Part shown: in pieces, positions 26,389 through 33,054 of the stretch
Layout: each line of letters opens with the position of its first letter
Numbering within the stretch: position 1 is the stretch's first letter
Source of the DNA: Thermoplasmata archaeon
GTDB taxonomy: Archaea > Thermoplasmatota > Thermoplasmata > Thermoplasmatales > Thermoplasmataceae
Assembly (NCBI GenBank): GCA_021802055.1
Contig: JAKAAY010000006.1
Location: 1 to 35,239 of the forward strand
DNA: 35,239 nucleotides
Direction of reading: 5' to 3'
Position numbers and translations under genes: made by a program
Notes under the pieces: generated by a model
What the model saw: only the letters and a program-made list of their open reading frames with translations
Told to the model about the DNA's origin: nothing
Databases searched by the model: none

Positions 26389-26817
26389 TTGGCAAATGGA
26401 GAAAATGCTGGATCTACCCTTGTTAAGAAAAGAGGGCAGTACAGGTGGTCCGACAGGGACTACAAGAGAAGAATGCTCAAACTAAAGGAGAGAAGCGATC
26501 CTCTGGAAGGCGCTCCCCAGGCGAAGGGCATAGTCATTGAAAAGATTGGGATAGAAGCAAAACAGCCCAACTCAGCCATAAGGAAGTGCGTCAAGCTTCA
26601 GCTAATAAAGAATGGAAGGCAGATCACTGCATTCGCGCCGGGGGACGGAGCAATCAACTACATCGACGAGCATGATGAGGTTGTAGTGGAAGGCATCGGC
26701 GGAAGAATGGGCAGAAGCAAGGGCGACATCCCCGGTGTAAGGTACAAGGTTGTTAAGGTAAACGGAATTTCGCTCAGGGAACTGGTAAAGGGAAGAAAGG
26801 AAAAGGCGGTGAGGTAA
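26389..26817 (+). CDS. rpsL: 30S ribosomal protein S12
   Basis: The 142-residue product is archaeal/eukaryal-type S12 (uS12), with the decoding-site signature [22 protein letters not shown] and the later [21 protein letters not shown] followed by [18 protein letters not shown]. It monitors codon-anticodon pairing in the small subunit. The start is TTG, supported by AGGTGA six nt upstream. It is followed directly by rpsG, as in most archaea, but no elongation factor gene follows here. Confidence 0.97.
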   Translation: MANGENAGSTLVKKRGQYRWSDRDYKRRMLKLKERSDPLEGAPQAKGIVIEKIGIEAKQPNSAIRKCVKLQLIKNGRQITAFAPGDGAINYIDEHDEVVVEGIGGRMGRSKGDIPGVRYKVVKVNGISLRELVKGRKEKAVR

Positions 26818-26821
26818 TCTG
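26808..26821 (+). promoter_or_regulatory. Ribosome binding site and apparent CTG start of rpsG
   Basis: GGTGAGG (26808-26814) lies inside the end of rpsL, six nt (counting from GGTGA) before CTG at 26819. In the S7 frame there is an in-frame TGA at 26810-26812, so only GGT, AAT and CTG precede the conserved N-terminal residues [10 protein letters not shown]. No ATG, GTG or TTG is available in that interval. Confidence 0.65.
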
Positions 26822-27382
26822 GATCTCAAACTCTTTGGACAGTATGATCCCTCGGGTGTGCAGATACATGATCAGAGCCTGTCGAAATACATCAATCTGG
26901 GTGCCGGCCTGAATTTACATACAGGAGGCAGGTTTTCAAATTATTCTGCAGGTAAGAGGAACATGAATACAATTGAAAGGCTCCTGAACAAACTCATGCG
27001 AACCGAGAAGTGGACAGGAAAGAAATACAGCGCCTACCGCGTTCTCTCAGAAGCCTTTGAAAAAATTGCAGTCAAGGCGAAGGATAACCCCATACAGGTC
27101 CTGGTAAATGCCATTGAAAATGCTGCGCCCAGAGAAGAGGTGACCAGGCTCAAATATGGTGGCATCGCGGTTCCAAAAGCCGTGGATATATCCCCCTCAC
27201 GAAGGGTCGATATAGCACTGAGAAACATAGCCATCGGCGCATCTAACGCTTCGTTCAAGAAGAAGAAGGCCATCGAGGACTGCCTCGCAGACGAGATCAT
27301 CCTTGCTGCAAGGAATGAAGGCGGCTCTTTCGCAGTGAGCAAGAAAGAGGAAATCGAAAGAATTTCAGCCTCTGCGAGATAA
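26819..27382 (+). CDS. rpsG: 30S ribosomal protein S7, apparent CTG start
   Basis: The product (187 residues from CTG) is archaeal S7 (uS7), with [24 protein letters not shown] at the N-terminus (split here: KLFGQYDP, then SLSKYINL), [20 protein letters not shown], and [18 protein letters not shown]. It binds 16S rRNA at the head of the small subunit. The next usable start codon is GTG at 26858, which would remove the conserved KLFGQYDP segment, so I take CTG at 26819, one nt after the rpsL stop. A sequencing or mutational loss of ATG at this site is the alternative. fusA does not follow. Confidence 0.93.
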   Translation: MDLKLFGQYDPSGVQIHDQSLSKYINLGAGLNLHTGGRFSNYSAGKRNMNTIERLLNKLMRTEKWTGKKYSAYRVLSEAFEKIAVKAKDNPIQVLVNAIENAAPREEVTRLKYGGIAVPKAVDISPSRRVDIALRNIAIGASNASFKKKKAIEDCLADEIILAARNEGGSFAVSKKEEIERISASAR

Positions 27383-27383
27383 T

Positions 27384-27875
27384 CTAATAATAACCAACTA
27401 GAACGGCACCAAACACTGTTACAAGGACGAGCAGGGCCAGCGTAAGGTAGGACAGGAAGTGAGCCCTCCTCCTAATTTTATCAACCTCGCCCTTCTTGCC
27501 TTCAGCAAGGAGCCGGACTATTTTTTTTGGATGTGTGAGGTTGTTGTAATACATTATTCCAATTGCAGCTGCCACCAGGAGGGACTTAACAAGAAGAACA
27601 GCGCCTGCACCAGTGGAGAGCAGCCCCGGGTCCTGGGAAAACATTCCATACGCAAGCAGCAAACCAGTTATGATCAATACGCCAACAGAAATGTTGGTGA
27701 TTCTGGCAAACCTCTTGGAGGCCAGCCCAACGATCATGGTCCTCTGCTTCTCGTCGGAAGTCATCTCGAAGGACGCAGGCCAGAGGGCAAACCAGATGAA
27801 GAATGAACCTCCGATGAAGATTATTGCGAAAAAGAGATGAATCCATAGGATTGTGGTCAGGAGAAGCGGAGACAT
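27384..27875 (-). CDS. CopD-like four-helix membrane protein
   Basis: The 163-residue product has four hydrophobic helices (about residues 5-30, 60-78, 88-108 and 140-162) with a conserved-looking first helix IHLFFAIIFIGGSFFIWFALWP and a His in the loop (THPKKIVRLL). The pattern resembles CopD/YqfA-type small membrane proteins linked to copper or haem handling, but no copper motif is clear, so the label is by general similarity. Its ATG is 26 nt from a TATA box shared with the divergent deoxyhypusine synthase gene. Confidence 0.7.
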   Translation of the reverse strand: MSPLLLTTILWIHLFFAIIFIGGSFFIWFALWPASFEMTSDEKQRTMIVGLASKRFARITNISVGVLIITGLLLAYGMFSQDPGLLSTGAGAVLLVKSLLVAAAIGIMYYNNLTHPKKIVRLLAEGKKGEVDKIRRRAHFLSYLTLALLVLVTVFGAVLVGYY

Positions 27876-27896
27876 GCCTGGCGATCATGAATTAGG

Positions 27897-27903
27897 TTTT
27901 AAA
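27897..27903. promoter_or_regulatory. Possible shared bidirectional TATA box
   Basis: TTTTAAA is near-palindromic and is centred about 24 nt before the deoxyhypusine synthase ATG (27924) and about 25 nt before the CopD-like ATG (27875) on the other strand. No other TATA-like element lies in the 48-nt gap, so one element probably serves both leaderless genes. Confidence 0.5.
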
Positions 27904-27923
27904 GCTAACCGGAATCAAGGGAC

Positions 27924-28889
27924 ATGGCGAAGGATGGGGATACTTACACGAGGGAAAAGCTGCTGAAAGTCGCAGTGAAGGATCTGAGGATACATTCGGG
28001 AACCACGCTGGGCGATCTTATGAATCAGTTTTCGTCCGTTGGCGGGTTCACTGCATCAAAAATTCATGACGCCTACAGGGTGATCGACAACATGTCCGGA
28101 AGCGGCGTTACCAGGTTTCTATCCTTCCCGGCAGACATCATTTCAACAGGGCTCAGGGGCGTCATAAACGATATGGTCAGAAGGAAGATGTTCGATGTGA
28201 TCATAACCACGACGGGCACACTGGATCATGACATAGCCAGGTCATACAGTGATTACTATTGCGGGAGCTTCGATCTCAGCGACAGCAGGCTTGGTGAGAT
28301 AGAGATAAACAGGCTCGGAAACGTGCTGATCCCGGACTCGAGCTACGGTAAAATAATAGAGGAAAAGGTGCAGCCGGTGCTGGAAGGGCTCTATAGCCAG
28401 AAGAAGGAATGGAACGGACGTGATCTCATATGGGAGATGGGTAAGAGCATAGGCAGTGAGTCCTCCATCCTCTACAATGCATACAGGAACCACATCCCGG
28501 TCTTCGTGCCCGGCATAACCGACGGTTCGTTCGGGTCGCAGCTGTGGTCAATGTATGAAAAACACCATGACTTCAAGATCAACCTGCTGGAGGATGAACA
28601 CCTGCTGTCCGACATAATCTTCGATGCAAAGAAAACAGGGGCCCTGATGATCGGGGGAGGTATATCCAAACATCACACCATATGGTGGAACCAGTTCCGC
28701 GAGGGGCTCGATTATGCTGTTTATGTCACCACGGCTCAGGAGTATGATGGGTCACTCTCCGGAGCAAAGCTTGAGGAGGCAATCTCATGGAGGAAGGTAA
28801 AGAGGGATGCAAAGTTCGTAAACGTCTACGGAGATGCCACAGTCATAATCCCTTTACTTGCGGGCGCTCTTATTCAATCGATGAACTGA
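27924..28889 (+). CDS. dys: Deoxyhypusine synthase
   Basis: The 321-residue product transfers an aminobutyl group from spermidine to a lysine of translation factor aIF5A. It shows the NAD-binding and catalytic motifs TTTGTLDHDIAR, VFVPGITDGSFGSQLW and GGGISKHHTIWWNQFREG, whose Lys249 corresponds to the imine-forming lysine. EYDGSLSGAKLEEAISWRK and VYGDATVIIPLLAG close the active site. Length is normal for archaea. It is divergent from the CopD-like gene, and its 3' end overlaps a convergent small gene by 16 nt. Confidence 0.95.
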   Translation: MAKDGDTYTREKLLKVAVKDLRIHSGTTLGDLMNQFSSVGGFTASKIHDAYRVIDNMSGSGVTRFLSFPADIISTGLRGVINDMVRRKMFDVIITTTGTLDHDIARSYSDYYCGSFDLSDSRLGEIEINRLGNVLIPDSSYGKIIEEKVQPVLEGLYSQKKEWNGRDLIWEMGKSIGSESSILYNAYRNHIPVFVPGITDGSFGSQLWSMYEKHHDFKINLLEDEHLLSDIIFDAKKTGALMIGGGISKHHTIWWNQFREGLDYAVYVTTAQEYDGSLSGAKLEEAISWRKVKRDAKFVNVYGDATVIIPLLAGALIQSMN

Positions 28890-29188
28890 AGCCACAGCAT
28901 CACGGGGTCATCTTCTCCATCCAGAACGGTGATGGTCTCCCCCAGGGCACTACTTGTAATGAACCTTGTGAAGAATATCGTGCCGTTTTCCTCGACACCC
29001 TCCATTATATGCTCCACGGGCTCACCGTTTGGAAAATGCATCATGGCCTCAGGGGAGTCCGGAGTAAACCTCAGTGAAACCGCGTGACCGGACACACTGA
29101 GGGAGTAAGCCCTGTTAAGGTCAACATATCTCTTCAACCGGTCAGTTTCAATGTGGGGCTTGCCTTCCATGTACCTGTATCGGGGCAT
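28874..29188 (-). CDS. Small soluble hypothetical protein
   Basis: The 104-residue product (MPRYRYMEGKPHIETDRL...) is soluble and largely beta-rich, with an acidic C-terminus (LDGEDDPVMLWLQFID). I do not recognise the family. ATG 29188 is supported by an AT box (ATAATAAG on the + strand, 29211-29218) 26 nt away. It overlaps the end of the deoxyhypusine synthase gene by 16 nt, tail to tail, so antisense effects between the two messages are possible. Confidence 0.65.
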   Translation of the reverse strand: MPRYRYMEGKPHIETDRLKRYVDLNRAYSLSVSGHAVSLRFTPDSPEAMMHFPNGEPVEHIMEGVEENGTIFFTRFITSSALGETITVLDGEDDPVMLWLQFID

Positions 29189-29239
29189 GAATAATACTTC
29201 TTTTCATCTGATAATAAGGTGAGGATGTAGGGTGCATTT

Positions 29240-30499
29240 TCACTGGGGCTTGATGGGACCGCCCGAAGGACTGCCCGGCTGCTTCCATCTCAGCAGAATC
29301 GAGAACAGGCCAAGTTCTCTGCGGTTGTTGCCTCCAACCTCCCTGAGTCTCAGGAACAGAAATGAGCTTGCCAGCCGCCCGGCAAACACGATTAAGTACG
29401 AGATCAGGAGCGCGAGCCTCAGGGGATAGAGGAAGACCAGGTACTGAAGAAGAAACCCACCGGTTGTTGCGCCAAGGAAATAGACTACGCCGTTCATTCC
29501 GTTGATCTTTGATATGTACTCTGCACGGTTTTCCCTGGGTGCAACGTCCAGGAGGTATGCGGTCATGACCACTGCCTGGATGGCGCCGGTAAATCCGCTG
29601 TAAACCTCCAGCAGCACAAATTCCGGGAAACTGGAGAACAGGCCATACATGAGCGGAATCATGCAGAGCATAATCCTGTTGAGGAATATGAGCGGAACCC
29701 GATTTACCCTGTCAACAAACCTGCCGAAGAAATACTGGGTAGCGATGGTAAAGGATAGCGATACTATGGTCAGGTATGCAACAGTCAGAACTGAGAAATT
29801 CATCACCGAGATAATGGTGATTGGGAACATGGGCCATGCCATTGACCAGAAATAACCCTGGACGCTTGTGGCGACAAAATACCTGTAGAACGGCTCGTTT
29901 TTTTTCAGATCCTTCCACTTATGCCTGCGAATCTCGTGCCTGGGGTGCCTGGTCTCCTTGCCTCTGGCCAGGAGAACAGCAGTCATGAAATAGGACACCC
30001 CACCGGCCACGAATGGAATGAACAGGTCATGGATGTTAGCGCCAGTGAAGAAGAAGGTCATCGCAATCACGGAGAGCACAGTCCCGACCGACGAGAGATT
30101 GTTTATGGCAGAGAGAAAATTCCCCCTCGTGGCAGATTCCACATTGTCTGCTATAAAGGCATACCAGTTCACGGTTATGAGCGATGAGAATACGGAAATC
30201 AGGGCGTAGAGCACTATGAGATTGAATGGATCATAGACAAAGGGCATAAGGAACCATAGTGCACCGAGCGACAGGCTCCCCATGATGAGAAACGGAAGCC
30301 TTCTGCCGACCCGGTCACTGATACGTCCCCAGAAGACCTGTCCTGCGTTTGAAAGAGAGTTGGAAGTGGATTGAAGGAACCCCATCTCGGCAGGCGTAGC
30401 TCCGAGCAAAACGCCGTAGACTCCAACAAACGTGGCAGCAGCCGTTGCGCCGGCAGAAACAATAAATGACCTCAGTGCAATGAGATATCGGTTTTCCAT
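29240..30499 (-). CDS. Major facilitator superfamily transporter
   Basis: The product (419 residues from ATG 30499) has about 12 hydrophobic helices in two halves, with the MFS loop motif GRISDRVGRRLPFLIMG between helices 2 and 3 and its weaker echo GRFVDRVNRVPLIF in the second half. A charged central loop (ETRHPRHEIRRHKWKDLKKNE) separates the halves. It should be a secondary transporter or exporter in the membrane; the substrate cannot be told. The frame extends to GTG 30550, but ATG 30499 follows an AT box (AATTAATC on the + strand, near 30529-30536) at about the right distance. It is divergent from the second ornithine-cyclodeaminase-like gene. Confidence 0.88.
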   Translation of the reverse strand: MENRYLIALRSFIVSAGATAAATFVGVYGVLLGATPAEMGFLQSTSNSLSNAGQVFWGRISDRVGRRLPFLIMGSLSLGALWFLMPFVYDPFNLIVLYALISVFSSLITVNWYAFIADNVESATRGNFLSAINNLSSVGTVLSVIAMTFFFTGANIHDLFIPFVAGGVSYFMTAVLLARGKETRHPRHEIRRHKWKDLKKNEPFYRYFVATSVQGYFWSMAWPMFPITIISVMNFSVLTVAYLTIVSLSFTIATQYFFGRFVDRVNRVPLIFLNRIMLCMIPLMYGLFSSFPEFVLLEVYSGFTGAIQAVVMTAYLLDVAPRENRAEYISKINGMNGVVYFLGATTGGFLLQYLVFLYPLRLALLISYLIVFAGRLASSFLFLRLREVGGNNRRELGLFSILLRWKQPGSPSGGPIKPQ

Positions 30500-30609
30500 T
30501 CCCCGGACTCTGGCGATCGGGCACCTGGAATTAATCTTTGCCTGTATCACCGAGGTCTGTTGTGATCAAAAGACGCAAACGATATTTACGGTTCCGGCAA
30601 TCTGACTTC

Positions 30610-31518
30610 ATGCTCATGATAACAGAAGACGAGGTGCGAAATGTGCTGGATTACCCGGGGACGATCGATGTACTCCGGAAGGCATTCATCTCGCTCGGCG
30701 AAGGCAATGCTTCGACTGCCCCAAGGATCAGGACTTTTGGTGACCGGTTTGTGCTAAGCACAATGCCTTCCGTGATCTCATCCCTCGGAGTGGCTGGCGC
30801 AAAGATATACTCCGCGACGTCAGGAAAGGCATCGTTCAGGGTGATTATCTTCAGGACTTCGGATGCAGAGCCCGTTGCTCTTCTCGAGGCGAACTACCTT
30901 GGGCAGATCCGAACCGGATCACTTGCAGCAATGGCATCCTCACTCTTTGTGCACGAAAGGAACGTCGACATGGGCATCATCGGAAGTGGATTCCAGGCAG
31001 AATCAAACCTGATGGCCCACGCCGCGTTATTCAATCCTGGAACGGTAAGAGTGTATTCCAGAAACCATGACCACGCAGTGAGGTTTTCTGCAAGAATGTC
31101 TGGAAAACTTGGCATTGAAGTGAAGGCAGAAAAAACTCCGGATGCAGTCTCCCTCAACTCAAGGATCATCAATACCGTGACAAACGCACGTGTTCCCATA
31201 TTGCGCTCGGAAATGATGCCTGAGAAGTACCACCTGAATCTGGTGGGCTCAAATATAATGGGTAACCGGGAAGTTTCCCAGGAGGTCATGGAACAGAGTG
31301 ATTTGGTATGCGTGGAGCATCTTGATCAGGCCATGTCAGAATCCACCGAGATCAAGGAATACGTGGAATCGCATGGGCACGCGAAAATGATTGAGCTGAA
31401 GGAGGCCGTGGTTAAATCCAGGGAAATGCCCAGGACGGTGTTCAAATCAATGGGAAATGGAATAGAGGATGTTGCGGCCGCCTGGTACGTCCTCAGGAAG
31501 ATGGGCCTTATGTCCTGA
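30610..31518 (+). CDS. Ornithine cyclodeaminase / mu-crystallin family protein (copy 2)
   Basis: The 302-residue product shows ITEDEVRNVLDYPGTIDVLRKAF, VAGAKIYSATSG with the substrate-binding Lys, EANYLGQIRTGSLAAMASSLF, and the Rossmann motif DMGIIGSGFQAESNLMAH. This is an NAD(P)-dependent amino-acid cyclodeaminase, imine reductase or dehydrogenase; the archaeal alanine dehydrogenase type is one option. The frame extends to 30538, but TATA-like GATATTTA (30581-30588) is centred 25 nt before ATG 30610, indicating a leaderless start there. Copy 1 at 21185-22141 is clearly different in sequence, so the two probably have different substrates. Confidence 0.88.
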   Translation: MLMITEDEVRNVLDYPGTIDVLRKAFISLGEGNASTAPRIRTFGDRFVLSTMPSVISSLGVAGAKIYSATSGKASFRVIIFRTSDAEPVALLEANYLGQIRTGSLAAMASSLFVHERNVDMGIIGSGFQAESNLMAHAALFNPGTVRVYSRNHDHAVRFSARMSGKLGIEVKAEKTPDAVSLNSRIINTVTNARVPILRSEMMPEKYHLNLVGSNIMGNREVSQEVMEQSDLVCVEHLDQAMSESTEIKEYVESHGHAKMIELKEAVVKSREMPRTVFKSMGNGIEDVAAAWYVLRKMGLMS

Positions 31519-31520
31519 AT

Positions 31521-32654
31521 TCAGTCGAAATATATGCTTGATATCCGCTTTCCATGGTTCTCAAGACTGTATCTTCCGGTCAGTTTCCTGGGGGAATATA
31601 CTCCTGATGCAATGTCTTCTGCTCGATCTGAAAGGCTCTCCGGGTCATCCGAGACGAATGCCATTCCTCCCTTCCCGCCTTCGATTATCTCTTCCTGTGA
31701 GGAATCACTGGGGACCAGCAAAGGCGTGTTGCAGGCCATGGCTTCTATATCCACTGTACTTAGAACCTCAAACTGGGAGGGGTTGCAGAAGACATTCGCC
31801 GCTGAGAAGTAAAGAATCTTCTCATACTCTGTAACCCGTCCCTTGAAGAGTATGCTGTGAGGGGCGATCATCTCTGCCAGTTTTTGGTAATAATCCAGGG
31901 ACGGGCCGGAGCCCACTATGTAGACCCTGAAACCCTTTCTGGCAAGGGATGGGGCTGCCCTAATGAGTATTTCAAGGTTCTTCTCATACCCTATTCTTCC
32001 AAGATACAGTATGATCCTCTCTTCATCCGGTATGCCAAGCAGCCTTCTGGCCTCTTCCCGATCAGGCGAGGACAGGAACTTTTCAATGTCCACTCCGTTG
32101 TTCACAACAACCGATCCGTATATGCCGATCTCCTCAAGTTTCTCCCTTATGAAGTTAGAGGGTGAGATGAGAACGTCGAACCTTGAATAGAACCATCTCA
32201 GGTACCTGATGAGGCCAGTTCTGGCAGACCTGACAACGATTTGGTTCGGATGGAGATAAGCTGAAATGGCCCTCTCGCTGAAGACAAGGCTGTGGAATGT
32301 CGCAATCTTCTTCGAGCCGGAGAGTTTTGCTGCCCTCAGGGAGGCAAGTCCCATGGAAAATGGGGTCTGCGAATGGATGACAGCGGGTTCCAGGACTGCA
32401 ATCCTCCTGTTCATTGAAAACGGCCTTACGCAGATGCTGTACTGGGGATACGACATGAGTGCGATACCCTTTGCGTAAAATACATTTTCAGCCGGATCAA
32501 TCCCCTGCTTTCTTGAGGTGGTGACCACATACGCAGTCGCGCCTACCAGATCAAGGGATTTCCTCAGTGCATCAATATAGGTAACGACACCATCCTGTGC
32601 AGGATGGTACGAATCAGAGTATATGGCAACCACACCATCTCCTTTCGTGGGCAA
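31521..32654 (-). CDS. Glycosyltransferase family 4 protein
   Basis: The 377-residue product has two Rossmann-like halves of the GT-B fold. The first contains GVVTYIDALRKSLD and HSQTPFSMGLASLRAAK, the second YLGRIGYEKNLEILIRAAP, VGSGPSLDYYQKLAE, and the EX7E donor motif in FEVLSTVDIEAMACNTPLLV. It resembles enzymes that add sugars to diacylglycerol or phosphoinositol-type lipids, so a role in archaeal glycolipid synthesis is plausible but unproven. It probably works at the inner membrane face. The TTG start is supported by a TATA-like box (CATATTTAGA on the + strand, 32677-32686) about 26 nt away. Confidence 0.9.
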   Translation of the reverse strand: MPTKGDGVVAIYSDSYHPAQDGVVTYIDALRKSLDLVGATAYVVTTSRKQGIDPAENVFYAKGIALMSYPQYSICVRPFSMNRRIAVLEPAVIHSQTPFSMGLASLRAAKLSGSKKIATFHSLVFSERAISAYLHPNQIVVRSARTGLIRYLRWFYSRFDVLISPSNFIREKLEEIGIYGSVVVNNGVDIEKFLSSPDREEARRLLGIPDEERIILYLGRIGYEKNLEILIRAAPSLARKGFRVYIVGSGPSLDYYQKLAEMIAPHSILFKGRVTEYEKILYFSAANVFCNPSQFEVLSTVDIEAMACNTPLLVPSDSSQEEIIEGGKGGMAFVSDDPESLSDRAEDIASGVYSPRKLTGRYSLENHGKRISSIYFD

Positions 32655-33054
32655 GGCGGGAGGTAATTGTGAACTGCATATTTAGAAGACATGGAAAACC
32701 CTGACAGTTTGGATAGGGATCGAAAGACAAGCATACTTTATCTGCTAAAAATTGTATATGGTATTATAAGAATTATGACACCCAGATAAATTAATAAAGG
32801 TGTCCAGTCGTCGATGCAAGAGTTTTGGACGAATTCCGCATGGATAGTCAGTAATTTCTTTATGGATTATAATCAGGACAGTAAACCCACACTCATGATA
32901 AATTTTATACCATATGCGGATTAGACAGCGATGAAGTTATGCCCATCAATCCGCTAATATGGCCCGTTTATCACTTGTGTTAACAATTGAATTACTCACA
33001 GTAATTAGTAATGAAGCAAATTTTTAAATACGTCCAACCTCATATAACCGTTTA
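32655..33054. other. AT-rich intergenic region upstream of the secreted protease
   Basis: No gene is visible in these 400 nt. Two short inverted repeats stand out: GACACC/GGTGTC (32777-32782 and 32799-32804) and GCGGATT/AATCCGC (32916-32922 and 32948-32954). TTTAAATA (33023-33030), 28 nt before the ATG at 33055, is the likely protease TATA box; ATTTTATA near 32902 is another candidate. The inverted repeats could be operator sites. Confidence 0.5.
33023..33030 (+). promoter_or_regulatory. TATA box for the secreted protease
   Basis: TTTAAATA is centred about 28 nt before ATG 33055, with no Shine-Dalgarno sequence between them, so the transcript is probably leaderless or nearly so. Confidence 0.5.
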
